Positions 25,826 through 34,595 of a stretch of DNA of 63,203 nt are shown here, one piece after another. A program made the position numbers and the translations under genes. The stretch is from an uncultured Lachnospiraceae bacterium (GTDB taxonomy: Bacteria > Bacillota > Clostridia > Lachnospirales > Lachnospiraceae). The first letter of the stretch is position 1, and each line of letters starts with the position of its first letter. The stretch is from positions 1 through 63,203 of the forward strand of contig CANQMR010000020.1 in NCBI GenBank assembly GCA_947625015.1. Direction: 5' to 3'. The notes under the pieces were generated by a model that was given only the letters and a program-made list of their open reading frames with translations, did no database searches and had not been told where the DNA came from.

Positions 25826-26608
25826 CTAAATAGAACCTAATTTTTTCTCCGTATTTACCATTTTCATTCTTTCCCATTTATCCGCTATCGCATAAAACAG
25901 CTTAATGATACACTGCCACACTACCACTACCAGTGTACAGAACAAAAAATACCCCGGCATATACCACTGCTCCCCTGTAACATCCATAATAAAGACCATG
26001 GGCGAGCCCTTAGAAGGCCGGGACAAAAACCAGTAATTTGTCCCCAGCGCATGATTGAGTCTGGGAATCAGGATAAAACCAGCCACCCCGAATACAAAAG
26101 GCATCCAGAAATCCCGCCACCTTGGCACCAGCCGCCCGCTCATCACCAGCCACACGCCAAAGCCCACAATCAGTCCATGGGCGACAAAGCCATGAATACA
26201 CATGTAATTGAAAAAGGGATAGGCGCTCCAGTCGGGAAACAGCAAAGCGCCTAATGCGCCGGGAACGCACAGCAGGACATAGACAATGCCGAAAAACCGG
26301 CTGCCGGTCCACACATAAATTACGGCAATCCACAACGCCATGCTGCAAAGGTGAAAGGGCAGAAACCCCCGGTCAAAATGTCCGGTCAGCATCAGCACGC
26401 CGTCCCGGTAAAAAGAAAGAACGGGAAATAAAATGCCGATACACTGCTCTACCCTGCGCTGCACCTTATCTATCTGGCGCATATACCAGATTCCAACCGC
26501 CGCCACAAAAATGCCGATTCCCAAAAGCCACAGCAGATGTCCGGTCCCAAACAGGGTAAAACCGCTGCCCGCAGGCACCTCTGTTTCAAATTGAAAAAAT
26601 TCCCTCAT
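25826..26608 (-). CDS. TIGR02206 / YwaF-type membrane protein
   Basis: A 260-residue polytopic membrane protein with about seven helices. GFLPFHLCSMALWIAVIYVW, FPDWSAYPFFNYMCIHGFVA and NYWFLSRPSKGSPM are the conserved segments of the YwaF/TIGR02206 family. Function is unknown. The start at 26608 has AAGGAG 7 nt upstream, and this site overlaps the stop of the upstream activase-like gene, indicating coupled translation. Confidence 0.8.
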   Translation of the reverse strand: MREFFQFETEVPAGSGFTLFGTGHLLWLLGIGIFVAAVGIWYMRQIDKVQRRVEQCIGILFPVLSFYRDGVLMLTGHFDRGFLPFHLCSMALWIAVIYVWTGSRFFGIVYVLLCVPGALGALLFPDWSAYPFFNYMCIHGFVAHGLIVGFGVWLVMSGRLVPRWRDFWMPFVFGVAGFILIPRLNHALGTNYWFLSRPSKGSPMVFIMDVTGEQWYMPGYFLFCTLVVVVWQCIIKLFYAIADKWERMKMVNTEKKLGSI

Positions 26609-26619
26609 CCCATCACTCC

Positions 26620-27789
26620 TTACCGGCATCCGGCCAAAAATGCCTGAATTCGTTTCTCCGCAGATAAACGGTCCTGCTCCGCATCATAGTCAAGGCTTAC
26701 ATACTGCACCTCTGAAAGCTTCCTGTGAAGGGAGGCGTACAGCCCCTTTCCGCATACGGCGCTTACCGGACAGCCGGAGGGTTGTCCGCATATTATCGCC
26801 CGGTAACCGGCCTTCGCCAGATTAATAAACTCCGCTCCCATCAGCCAGCCGTCTCCCGCATTGTTCTTAATCCCCATGTATTCCGCCGCATTGTTCCGGA
26901 AGACATCATAAGCGTCCAGACAGCAAAATCCCTGTTCCCTAAGGGCCTGTACCAGTTTTTTCTGTAACCGCAGAATATGCCGGTAAAGCTGATGAAAGCT
27001 GTCATTTTTCAAAAAAGCCGAACGCCCCTCCATAAAATATAAAATGTACCAGGTAATGCCGTTGATATAATACTCACAACCCATTTTTTGAAGGCTTTTC
27101 TCCAGCTCCCGGTTTCCCAGGCGGCAATATTTCACATACAGTTCCCCGGTAATCCCTACCTTCTGCCTTTTTTTCCCCGTCAGTTCAAGCCTGGCATAAT
27201 CCGCGGCAATCTCTAAAAACCGCCTTTCCATATCCGTCTCGGACAGGGCGCCCCAGCGAAGGTCCTGCGACAACACCTGCACCCAGTAGGCCGTCAGCAT
27301 TTCCGTAAGCCCCTCCTGCTTTTCGTACGGAGCCGTCTGATTGCGCAAAAGCATCAGAAGGTCCCCATAGAAAAATGCCGCCACCGCCCGCAGAAACATC
27401 TCCGTTGAAATGGGAAGCGGTAGGCTTTTTCCCGCCCCGTCTAAGGAAAGCACCTCTATGTCCGGAAAACCCGCATCTGCCAGCGCCCTTTTTAAAACGG
27501 ACGGAAAGGCTCCATTTAAACAGCCCCCTAAAAACTGAGGCCCCAGCACAGCCGTCTGTTCCAACTTATAATCGCCGCTTTGCAGCGCCTTTATTATCTG
27601 CCCCGCCATTAAAAGACCGGGATAGCAGATTCGGTCATGGACATAGCGAAGCCCCGTTTCCGCAATGCCCTCTCTTTCCTCGATTACCACAGGGGTATAA
27701 TCTTCAAAATAAAATGCATATTTTAACAGCGGCATATGGGCGTCTAACACCGCCGGTATTAAAAGTGTGCCTGGTTGTCTTGCTGCCAT
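26620..27789 (-). CDS. DUF2229-type, 2-hydroxyacyl-CoA dehydratase activase-related protein
   Basis: A 389-residue protein resembling the C-terminal part of large acyl-CoA dehydratase activase-related proteins. Tell-tale segments are VGITGELYVKYCRLGNRELE, NAGDGWLMGAEFINLAKAG and ICGQPSGCPVSAVCGKG. The N-terminus keeps ICYPGLLMAGQIIKAL, matching the CYP(A/S)K region. No ATPase (BadF-type) domain is attached and none is adjacent, so it stands alone. Cys residues in ICYPG, CGQPSGC and AVCGKG may hold an Fe-S cluster. Function is uncertain. Confidence 0.65.
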   Translation of the reverse strand: MAARQPGTLLIPAVLDAHMPLLKYAFYFEDYTPVVIEEREGIAETGLRYVHDRICYPGLLMAGQIIKALQSGDYKLEQTAVLGPQFLGGCLNGAFPSVLKRALADAGFPDIEVLSLDGAGKSLPLPISTEMFLRAVAAFFYGDLLMLLRNQTAPYEKQEGLTEMLTAYWVQVLSQDLRWGALSETDMERRFLEIAADYARLELTGKKRQKVGITGELYVKYCRLGNRELEKSLQKMGCEYYINGITWYILYFMEGRSAFLKNDSFHQLYRHILRLQKKLVQALREQGFCCLDAYDVFRNNAAEYMGIKNNAGDGWLMGAEFINLAKAGYRAIICGQPSGCPVSAVCGKGLYASLHRKLSEVQYVSLDYDAEQDRLSAEKRIQAFLAGCR

Positions 27790-27931
27790 CGGCCTTACCC
27801 TCCCTGCTTTTAAGGTTATCCGGCAGGTGCAAACGTTCTGCCTGTTGTCCGCTTACGTAAAGACACCGCATAGGAGACATACAGCGTTTTGCAAATGCCT
27901 ATTGAGAGTATTGCCAAAAAATAAATGTTTA

Positions 27932-28909
27932 TTACATGCGAAAGCGCAGACCTGCTTTACATTCCATTTCCACCTGCCGCACCCTGCATGGAGTTTCCCC
28001 GTCAAAATGAAACCACTGTGGTTCATCTGTCCGCACCGTCAGCCGTTGGCACCGATAGGCAGAAACCTTATGAAAGAGCAAATGCTTTTTTCCATAGACC
28101 AAAAGAACCGCCAGCAGCAGTTTCCATGCCGGCATATCCCTTACCAGGCACACATCCAAAAGTCCATCTGTAGGATCGGCATCCGGGCAGAAGGGAACAC
28201 CGCCCCCTTCCCGCTCATGATTCATTCCCACCACAAAAAACAGTCCCGGAACCTGGATGTCCTCTTCATCCAGGCTCAGCACTGCATTTACTGCCTTCCT
28301 TGTAAAAATCTGCCGTATGCCGATTGCCACATACACCAGCTCTCCCAAATGAACTTTATTTAAAATTCTCTTTAACCGGCTGCGGCTGACTTCCTCGCAT
28401 ATATCCGCATCATAGCCCACGCCGCTGCTGATTAAAAACCGTCTGCCGGAAAATCCGCCACTGCCTTCCGGTTCATAAAATACCTCTCCATAGTCCAGCG
28501 TATATTCTTTAGGATTTTTCAACAAATGCCCTAATGCGGTTGCCGTACTTTTAGAAACTTTCATGTTCCTTGCAAAATCATTGCCGGAACCGGTGCGGAT
28601 ACAGGAAAGTATGGTACGCTTGAAGGAAATAATGCCATTTAAGACAGCATTTAAAGTGCCATCCCCGCCAAGCACTACCAGATGCACATTTTCCTGCCGG
28701 GTTTGTGATGCGTTATGTAAACCAGTCCCGTCATCAGAATTTTCCGTATGACCGGTAAGGTCGCTTACCAGCCTGGTTACTTCCCCGGCACTCTTTAAAA
28801 TGTGCGCCTCATATTTCACCTGCTCCCGCTTTAATATCCGCTCCGTTTTTTTCCAGACAGCCATCCCCTTTCCGGAGGAGGCTGTCGGATTGACAATGAA
28901 ATGGTACAT
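27932..28909 (-). CDS. YegS/BmrU-type diacylglycerol (lipid) kinase
   Basis: A 325-residue lipid kinase of the DAGK catalytic family. MYHFIVNPTASSGKG starts the ATP-binding domain, GGDGTLNAVLNGI is the GGDGT loop and GSGNDFARNMKVS follows. DPTDGLLDVCLVRDM belongs to the C-terminal beta-sandwich. It phosphorylates diacylglycerol or a related lipid. It is 13 nt downstream of a PadR-controlled membrane gene and is likely the last gene of that operon. Confidence 0.88.
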   Translation of the reverse strand: MYHFIVNPTASSGKGMAVWKKTERILKREQVKYEAHILKSAGEVTRLVSDLTGHTENSDDGTGLHNASQTRQENVHLVVLGGDGTLNAVLNGIISFKRTILSCIRTGSGNDFARNMKVSKSTATALGHLLKNPKEYTLDYGEVFYEPEGSGGFSGRRFLISSGVGYDADICEEVSRSRLKRILNKVHLGELVYVAIGIRQIFTRKAVNAVLSLDEEDIQVPGLFFVVGMNHEREGGGVPFCPDADPTDGLLDVCLVRDMPAWKLLLAVLLVYGKKHLLFHKVSAYRCQRLTVRTDEPQWFHFDGETPCRVRQVEMECKAGLRFRM

Positions 28910-28922
28910 CTTTTGTTCCCCT

Positions 28923-30263
28923 TTAACTCTCAGCCTGCCGGTTAAATTCTTTCTCTCCCCCTATTATATTCTGATACCGGTAAATACTCAAGAAAATTCC
29001 AAGCAAAACGGAGCTGGCAATCATACCCGATGCAGCATCGGTTACAAAGGGAAAATAGATCCTGCTTGGCAAAATGCCTATATTGCACAGAAAATAGAAA
29101 ACAAACTGGATTAGGAGCAATGTTGCTACCCCTGCTCCCATCATCCTGCCAAGCCGATTTTTATGCCGCAAGGAAATGTACAAACCCCTGATTAACAGCA
29201 ATAATATAAAGCCGGATAAAATCAATGCTGCCAGAATACCATAATGTAAACAAACATATGCCAGCACATAATCATGGCCTAAAGGCAATGTATATGTCCA
29301 CTGCCCGGCTTCTAACAGGCGGTTGGGGCCAATCCATTGGTTTTGTAACAAAAGTTCCGGTACAAGATTTTCACCCCAATACTCCGAACCTAGGGCGCCA
29401 AAGTGTATCCATTTATCAAATCTTGCCAGATAATACTCTTGAAACCCTGTTCCCCCTATAGCTGCTAAAATCCCCCATAGAAAAAAGGGAATCAAAATCA
29501 GCCCAATCCACAGACCTGCCACAATAATCCATTTATGGTGAACTTCAAACCAATTCTTTCCCACTGCCACAGACAGCATTACCCAATCAGCCAGCATAAT
29601 AATCAATGTTGCCGGGGCAAACAGTGTATCGGGAAAAAGCACCAGCGTAATTACAGCAGGCAGGAGCCACAACAGGGATTTTACAATCCCTGCCATGCCT
29701 TTTCCCCTGTAGCCATATAACACACAGCCAAACAGCGGCACATAAAGCATGGCAATACTTGTAACTATGCTATCCGGTCTACCTCCTCCAAACCTCCAAA
29801 GCACAGTGATCAAAGCTGCCGCTCCAAACAGCCCCAGATAAATACCCTTCGCATATCTTCCTATATAGGTATAATCCAAAAAACCGACTCCCAGCATTAC
29901 CACTATTCCCATTACGGTATGGACAATAGCCTGTGAAAGCATCATACCTCCAAAGGCTTCCGCATAATGACAGTTCAGCAGATATTGCGCTGACAGGCCT
30001 AAAACGGACAAAAACACAGGCAGAAGCAGCAAATCCCAGGCCATCAGCGGACGGTGTATCCGGTTTAAGCGCACCCCTGCCTCCACAGGGTCTCCCATCT
30101 GCCTTACCGCCTCCTGTTCCGCATTTGCCTCCTTCATGCCCTGCTGCATATAAGCCGCCTTTTGGTCCGCAATGTGAGAGCGGATTTCCGCCTCTATCAT
30201 TCCTTTCGCCTTTTCACATTGTATCTGCGCCAACAGCGATTTCATATATTCTGTTTCTTTCAT
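28923..30263 (-). CDS. FtsW/RodA-like membrane protein with HAAS/permease-prefix domain
   Basis: A 446-residue protein. Residues 1-75 form a soluble helical prefix (MIEAEIRSHIADQKAAYMQQ, AVRQMGDPVEAGVRLN) of the HAAS/permease-prefix type that pairs with PadR regulators. About ten membrane helices follow. The late segments HYGILAALILSGFILLLLIR and PFVTDAASGMIASSVLLGIF recall the FtsW/RodA/SpoVE end. Whether it keeps glycosyltransferase activity is unclear. I start at 30263 (MKETEY), 7 nt after GGGGGG. It follows the PadR gene directly. Confidence 0.75.
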   Translation of the reverse strand: MKETEYMKSLLAQIQCEKAKGMIEAEIRSHIADQKAAYMQQGMKEANAEQEAVRQMGDPVEAGVRLNRIHRPLMAWDLLLLPVFLSVLGLSAQYLLNCHYAEAFGGMMLSQAIVHTVMGIVVMLGVGFLDYTYIGRYAKGIYLGLFGAAALITVLWRFGGGRPDSIVTSIAMLYVPLFGCVLYGYRGKGMAGIVKSLLWLLPAVITLVLFPDTLFAPATLIIMLADWVMLSVAVGKNWFEVHHKWIIVAGLWIGLILIPFFLWGILAAIGGTGFQEYYLARFDKWIHFGALGSEYWGENLVPELLLQNQWIGPNRLLEAGQWTYTLPLGHDYVLAYVCLHYGILAALILSGFILLLLIRGLYISLRHKNRLGRMMGAGVATLLLIQFVFYFLCNIGILPSRIYFPFVTDAASGMIASSVLLGIFLSIYRYQNIIGGEKEFNRQAES

Positions 30264-30279
30264 TCCAAATCCCCCCTTA

Positions 30280-30642
30280 TCAATCACCGGCAGCAAGGCG
30301 CTTTCCCGCCATCCTGTCCTCCCGGTTCAATATAGTGGCAACCGCCTTTGAAAAGGCGTCCCATTCCGCCCGCTTCTCCTTGAAAATCCTGCGCCCTTTC
30401 CGGGTAATATGGTAATATTTGCGCAGCTTGCCGGAAACCTCCTTCTCATATACTGTCAATACGCCCCCCTGCTCTAAGGCATGCAGCAGCGGATAAAGGG
30501 TTCCCGCCTTCAGTTCAAAAACATTCTGGGAGCGGGCTTTCAGGGTATCAATCATCTCATACCCATACATATCCTTTTCACACAGCAGCTTTAACAGCAG
30601 CATCGTAGTGCTGCCGGAAACCAGACTTTTATCAAGCGCCAT
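30280..30642 (-). CDS. PadR-family transcriptional regulator (1)
   Basis: A 120-residue winged-helix regulator: LLLKLLCEKDMYGYEMIDTL, the wing region ELKAGTLYPLLHALEQGGVL, and RKYYHITRKGRRIFKEK. It heads an operon with the FtsW-like HAAS protein and lipid kinase. Its promoter is embraced by a perfect 10-bp inverted repeat, pointing to autoregulation. PadR proteins often sense membrane-active compounds; the signal here is unknown. Confidence 0.9.
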   Translation of the reverse strand: MALDKSLVSGSTTMLLLKLLCEKDMYGYEMIDTLKARSQNVFELKAGTLYPLLHALEQGGVLTVYEKEVSGKLRKYYHITRKGRRIFKEKRAEWDAFSKAVATILNREDRMAGKRLAAGD

Positions 30643-30655
30643 AACAATCCCTCCT

Positions 30656-30704
30656 TATATAGATTATCTACATACATATTATATCGACAATCTATATATG
30701 TCAA
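30656..30704 (-). promoter_or_regulatory. PadR(1) promoter inside a perfect inverted repeat
   Basis: TTGACA (30699-30704) and TAATAT (30676-30681) are 17 nt apart on the minus strand. The arms TATATAGATT (30656-30665) and AATCTATATA (30689-30698) are perfectly complementary. Their centres are 33 nt apart, about three helical turns, and they flank the -10 box. This is a likely autorepression operator. Confidence 0.7.
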
Positions 30705-30742
30705 GAACTGTCCGTTCATCTTTATGAAATATTAAGATTTTC

Positions 30743-30776
30743 CCATAAAAAATAGCGGCACAAAAACCGCTATTTT
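30743..30776 (-). terminator. Intrinsic terminator
   Basis: AAAATAGCGG (30749-30758) and CCGCTATTTT (30767-30776) form a perfect 10-bp stem, followed on the minus strand by T residues (30747-30752 overlap). It ends transcription of the gene at 30810 before the PadR promoter. Confidence 0.75.
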
Positions 30777-30809
30777 CTCCTAAACTAACACATATTATAA
30801 GTAAACTCC

Positions 30810-31775
30810 CTATATTCTGTCGTCAACCACTGCGCCTTTTATATCCTCCCGCAGCAGCCGCATCCTATCCACAATCCCCCAGATTTCTTTGCCAATTCCT
30901 CCAACCTTCTCCATACTGACATCGAATCGGTCTGTGTTCTTCCCATTCTTCATATTCTGAGCAGTTCTGCCCTGAACAGACTTCTTTCCGGCAGTCTTGC
31001 TCTGAGCTTCTTCTTTTTCCTCTTTCTCCTGCTGCTTTTCCTGTATCTCTTTTGCTTTCTCGTCTATATTCTCCTTAACCTCATAGAACAGCTTTCCCAC
31101 AATCTCCTTGCCTGCCGTATCCATAATCTTTCCGGCTTCCTCAACGGCTCCTGCCATGGGCGCTTTCTTCAGGCGTTCCATCTTCACATCCCGGTAAGCC
31201 TTTTCTTCCTGAATTATCTGGCTCTGGCTTCTCCGCATCTCGGAGCGGAGGTCTTCTGCCTCTTCGTCCAAAGATAAGGCCTGTTCCTGATACTCCGTCA
31301 TTCCTTGCTCATGCAGGCGGCCATAGCGCATCAGTTCCTCCTTTGTCAGATTCACTTCGCTGCGGGGCTCTTTTGTGCGCACCTTCCGCATAAGCTGTAA
31401 ATCTTCATATTCCTGGCTGTCCTCGGTAATTCCATACTCTTTCATCAGGGCGTCCTGCATATCTGCAATGTCCCCAAGCCGGGTACCGCTTTCTTTATTC
31501 TTATTCCTTAGTTCTTCAATCGTCTCTAACCGTTCCTGCTGCTGACGGTCCGTCTGCCGGTCCGCAGAAAATGCTCTGGAAACAAGCCTCAGAGCCTCCC
31601 TCTGGGCCCGCTGTTTTCTGGCCGAAATACTGTCCGTTCTGCTATTCATATCACCGGCAAATACCGTATTTCTCTTTATGTCCGCCTGCTTCGCTTTGGT
31701 GTGCCTTGCCGCCTGTCTGGCGTCCGGGGCATACATTCCCTCTGCTCTCGTCTGCACATTGATTATCATATTCAT
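30810..31775 (-). CDS. Hypothetical coiled-coil protein
   Basis: A 321-residue protein that I do not recognise by name. It is highly charged and largely helical. A basic N-terminal third (QTRAEGMYAPDARQAARHTK, RKQRAQREALRLVSRAF) is followed by long coiled coils (LDEEAEDLRSEMRRSQSQII, EKAKEIQEKQQEKEEKEEAQ). No membrane helix or signal peptide is visible. I start at 31775 (MNMIIN) because AAGGAGG lies 8 nt upstream. A terminator follows at 30743-30776. Confidence 0.65.
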   Translation of the reverse strand: MNMIINVQTRAEGMYAPDARQAARHTKAKQADIKRNTVFAGDMNSRTDSISARKQRAQREALRLVSRAFSADRQTDRQQQERLETIEELRNKNKESGTRLGDIADMQDALMKEYGITEDSQEYEDLQLMRKVRTKEPRSEVNLTKEELMRYGRLHEQGMTEYQEQALSLDEEAEDLRSEMRRSQSQIIQEEKAYRDVKMERLKKAPMAGAVEEAGKIMDTAGKEIVGKLFYEVKENIDEKAKEIQEKQQEKEEKEEAQSKTAGKKSVQGRTAQNMKNGKNTDRFDVSMEKVGGIGKEIWGIVDRMRLLREDIKGAVVDDRI

Positions 31776-31788
31776 ATAAACCGCCTCC

Positions 31789-32037
31789 TTAACCAATGCT
31801 CTCGGCTTTCCTTTCCGGCAATAACAACAGGTTCTTATCTATGCAGGAAACTTCCTGCAACAATCCACTCTTTTCGACATTATACCAATATGTGCCAAAA
31901 AGGGCAATCCCAATCAGGCAGGAAAGCATAAAAAGACCAAAAATCTTTTCATGTATAACGGATAAAGGGGCCAAAAAGTCAAACAAATTTATGTTTATTA
32001 CATGATTTTTTGCATAATCTGTCCCAAATCCATTCAT
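31789..32037 (-). CDS. Possible small single-pass membrane protein
   Basis: An 82-codon frame with one hydrophobic stretch (IFGLFMLSCLIGIALFGTYW). Its stop codon abuts the ribosome site of the next gene (TAAGGAGG), as in coupled operon genes, which is the main support. There is no ribosome site before the first ATG, so the true start may be internal. It could also be non-coding leader. Confidence 0.3.
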   Translation of the reverse strand: MNGFGTDYAKNHVININLFDFLAPLSVIHEKIFGLFMLSCLIGIALFGTYWYNVEKSGLLQEVSCIDKNLLLLPERKAESIG

Positions 32038-32071
32038 ACTATTGCTATCAAAATTTAAAAGGAGAGAGCAT

Positions 32072-32257
32072 ATGAGTCAATTATCAGAAAAAGAATTATC
32101 TGCATTAAATGATCTGTTATCCGAAGAAGAATTGCTGGTGAAGAAGTTCCAGATGTTGGCAAGCCATGCCACAGACACAACCGTAAAAAATGAAATGGAA
32201 GACATATCCCAGAGACACCAGTCACATTTTAATAAGCTTTATAACCATTTAAGTTAA
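32072..32257 (+). CDS. Small helical protein upstream of CotF
   Basis: A 61-residue soluble helical protein (MSQLSEKELSALNDLLSEEE..., DISQRHQSHFNKLYNHLS). AAAGGAGAG precedes the ATG at 32072. Its helical pattern and position 10 nt before a CotF-type gene suggest that it is a half-size coat F-like or ferritin-like partner. Function in the spore coat is an inference from the neighbour. Confidence 0.7.
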   Translation: MSQLSEKELSALNDLLSEEELLVKKFQMLASHATDTTVKNEMEDISQRHQSHFNKLYNHLS

Positions 32258-32267
32258 GGAGGACATT

Positions 32268-32537
32268 ATGGATTTATATCAGGAAAAAGAAATTTTAGGC
32301 GATGCTTTAGCTGCACAGAAGTCGGCCACCAATCTGTTTAACACCTATTCCAATGAGTGCGTACACGAGGATCTCCGGTCTACGATGTTAGACATCCTTG
32401 CTGACGAGCACACCATGCAGCAGGATGTATTCTGCTCTATGCATGAGCGGGGCTACTATCCCACGCCGGACGCACAGCAGAACAAGGTTGACGAGACAAA
32501 ACAGAGATACTATGCGGCATTTAAGCCCTTAAGCTAA
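32268..32537 (+). CDS. CotF-family spore coat protein
   Basis: An 89-residue protein with the coat F pattern: YQEKEILGDALAAQKSATNL, then SNECVHEDLRSTMLDILADE and a YYPT/YYAAF C-terminus. Coat F domain proteins are small helical components of the spore coat. It is translated from an AAGGAGG site directly after the small upstream gene, so the pair forms a two-gene operon ending at the stem-loop at 32560-32622. Confidence 0.85.
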   Translation: MDLYQEKEILGDALAAQKSATNLFNTYSNECVHEDLRSTMLDILADEHTMQQDVFCSMHERGYYPTPDAQQNKVDETKQRYYAAFKPLS

Positions 32538-32559
32538 ATACACCAAATACTATAAAAAC

Positions 32560-32622
32560 CTTCCGGGGATATGTATGCCAGCCTTACCCATGCCGGTAAA
32601 GCGGTATCATAACACCCGGAAG
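32560..32622 (+). terminator. Stem-loop terminator after the coat genes
   Basis: CTTCCGGG (32560-32567) pairs with CCCGGAAG (32615-32622). An inner stem TTACC/GGTAA extends it, and ATTTTC follows. The loop is long, so termination strength is uncertain. Confidence 0.55.
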
Positions 32623-32638
32623 ATTTTCAGTTAAGACT

Positions 32639-33109
32639 TCACAACTTTTTTGTATTACGCATCACTATAACAAAGGAAATCACAGATAAAATTATTTCGA
32701 TTACTATTTTAATTAATATTCCGGAATTGGACATTTTAAATGCGATAAAATTTAAAGTATTACCGCCTGAATATGCCGTTGCTATATACGGTATGCTAAG
32801 TTGAGGAACAACAAATGAAACAACATTATGCAATGCTAACAGCAGCATTATAATTGCAATAATAATTAATGTCATATTTATTATTTTCTTTCTTCTTTGA
32901 AATACAATCTTTTCCTCCGGATACGCTTCTTCAAACTCAATAGCAAGTTCGTTTATATCGCCCAAAGATTGTATTATATCTTCTATGCGTTCTCCCGCAT
33001 TTTCCCGCTCTTCTATCTCATTATTTAACTCAGATAATAATCTTTTCTTTGTCGATGAATTTAAATTTATTATTTTATATAGATTTTTTAGATAATTTTT
33101 TCTCATCAT
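32639..33109 (-). CDS. HAAS-domain (DUF1700-like) membrane protein
   Basis: A 156-residue protein. The soluble N-terminal half (LLSELNNEIEERENAGERIE, SLGDINELAIEFEEAYPEE) is the HAAS/DUF1700 signalling domain. Three membrane helices follow (LIIIAIIMLLLALHNVVSFV and two later). These proteins are the standard downstream partners of PadR regulators; the pair is 8 nt apart here. The lower-GC codon use stands out from neighbouring genes, so recent acquisition is possible. Confidence 0.8.
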   Translation of the reverse strand: MMRKNYLKNLYKIINLNSSTKKRLLSELNNEIEERENAGERIEDIIQSLGDINELAIEFEEAYPEEKIVFQRRKKIINMTLIIIAIIMLLLALHNVVSFVVPQLSIPYIATAYSGGNTLNFIAFKMSNSGILIKIVIEIILSVISFVIVMRNTKKL

Positions 33110-33117
33110 TTATACCC

Positions 33118-33450
33118 CTATTTTAAAAAGACATCTACAACTGATACCATGTTATACCAACCACTCACTAGTTCTTCCAGCTTTTTTCTTCCTTTACCGG
33201 TTATCATATAATATTTCTTCGGTTTTGCCCGCTGCTCCAATTCCTTCCATCTGCTTACAATATAACCGTCATCTTCCAACCGATAGAGAATCGGATAAAG
33301 AGTACCCTCTTTCATATGCAGTAAACCATTGCTTTCCTTATCTATCCTTCCGAGCATTTCATATCCATAGGTCTTACCTTCAGATAAAATTTTTAGGACA
33401 ATCATTTTCAATATACCTCTTTTTAATTGATTTAAATCTGAATTTTCCAT
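33118..33450 (-). CDS. PadR-family transcriptional regulator (2)
   Basis: A 110-residue PadR winged helix: KMIVLKILSEGKTYGYEMLG, HMKEGTLYPILYRLEDDGYI and RAKPKKYYMITGKGRKKLEE. I start at 33450 (MENSDL) with GAGGG upstream, though an ATG at 33465 is possible. It forms a two-gene unit with the HAAS membrane protein. Both genes are AT-rich compared with the surroundings. Confidence 0.88.
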   Translation of the reverse strand: MENSDLNQLKRGILKMIVLKILSEGKTYGYEMLGRIDKESNGLLHMKEGTLYPILYRLEDDGYIVSRWKELEQRAKPKKYYMITGKGRKKLEELVSGWYNMVSVVDVFLK

Positions 33451-33470
33451 GTTTCCCTCATTCATAATAT

Positions 33471-33514
33471 TTAGTGTTACTAAGTATTATAGATTATAAA
33501 AATTTAGCTGTCAA
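33471..33514 (-). promoter_or_regulatory. Consensus promoter and operator of PadR(2)
   Basis: TTGACA (33509-33514) and TATAAT (33486-33491) are perfect boxes with a 17-nt spacer on the minus strand. The dyad TTAGT-GTT-ACTAA (33471-33483) lies at the expected start site and could bind PadR. Confidence 0.75.
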
Positions 33515-33647
33515 GTTTTTTATCAACGAAGTGTTCATTAAAAAACGGAGAACCCTGCCGGTCCTCCGTCCTTTTATAAATTATCATATAAAATCTGAAT
33601 TTACAGAAAATTTTCAAACCCCCGAATTACAGCATCATCTGTTCCCA

Positions 33648-34583
33648 TTAATACTTAGAACACCTAAACTGTAATTCTTCCCATCTTCTGTCCACTTCCT
33701 CCTGGAACTGCACCAACAAATCCTCGTTGCCTTTCTTGAAAAGATGTTTAAATCTTCCCTGCGGGCGGAGAAAATCTTCAACAGGAAGTTTTTTCTTTGG
33801 CTCATAGTTTAATATCCACTTGCCATGGTCCACCTCAAACAGCGGCCAGTAACAGGTTTCCACGCCTAACCGGCAGATTTCCATAATATCCTCTGCCGGA
33901 TACCGCCAGCCTCTCGGACAGGGCGCCATGACATTTAAGAAGCAGGCCCCTTCCGTATAGATTGCCTTTTCTGCCTTGGTGTGCAAATCCTTAAAATTCC
34001 CCAATAAAGTGGACTGTCCCACATAGGGAACATCATGGGCTGCGATAATCGCCGCCAAATCCTTGCGGTTCTGCATTTTACCATTGGACTGGCTTCCCAC
34101 AGGCGTTGTAGTGGTATCCGCATACATCGGCGTTGCGGAAGAACGCTGGATACCCGTATTCATATAAGCGCCGTTATCATAGCATACATACACAAAATCA
34201 TGGTTCCGCTCCATAGCCCCGGACAAGGACTGCAAACCGATATCGTAAGTGCCGCCGTCGCCGCCGAAGGTAATAAACTTAAAATCCTCTTTAATCTTGC
34301 CCTTCCGCTTCAGCACCTTATAGGCAGTTTCTACGCCGCCCATGGTTGCCCCGGCATTTTCAAAGGCATTGTGGATATAGCTGTCCTCATAGGAGGTATA
34401 TGGATACATAAAGGTTGACACCTCCAGACAGCCGGTTGCATTGCCGATTACCGCCCGGTCGCCCTCATGGAGAGCCCGCAGCACAGCACGAACCGCAATG
34501 GTACCGCCGCAGCCTGCGCACATTCTATGTCCCGGAGCCAAGCGTTCCGGTTTGTTCATCTCTGCTTTAAAATTATAACTCAT
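33648..34583 (-). CDS. porB: 2-oxoacid:ferredoxin oxidoreductase, beta subunit (pyruvate type)
   Basis: TPP-binding beta subunit of the four-subunit pyruvate:ferredoxin oxidoreductase, which converts pyruvate and CoA to acetyl-CoA, CO2 and reduced ferredoxin. HRMCAGCGG near residue 20 and CLEVSTF supply cluster cysteines. The TPP motif is FGGDGGTYDIGLQSLSGAM followed by YDNGAYMNTGIQRSS. Length 311 residues. It is the last gene of porC-D-A-B. Other 2-oxoacids such as 2-oxoisovalerate cannot be excluded from sequence alone. Confidence 0.88.
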   Translation of the reverse strand: MSYNFKAEMNKPERLAPGHRMCAGCGGTIAVRAVLRALHEGDRAVIGNATGCLEVSTFMYPYTSYEDSYIHNAFENAGATMGGVETAYKVLKRKGKIKEDFKFITFGGDGGTYDIGLQSLSGAMERNHDFVYVCYDNGAYMNTGIQRSSATPMYADTTTTPVGSQSNGKMQNRKDLAAIIAAHDVPYVGQSTLLGNFKDLHTKAEKAIYTEGACFLNVMAPCPRGWRYPAEDIMEICRLGVETCYWPLFEVDHGKWILNYEPKKKLPVEDFLRPQGRFKHLFKKGNEDLLVQFQEEVDRRWEELQFRCSKY

Positions 34584-34595
34584 CCCATCTGCCTC

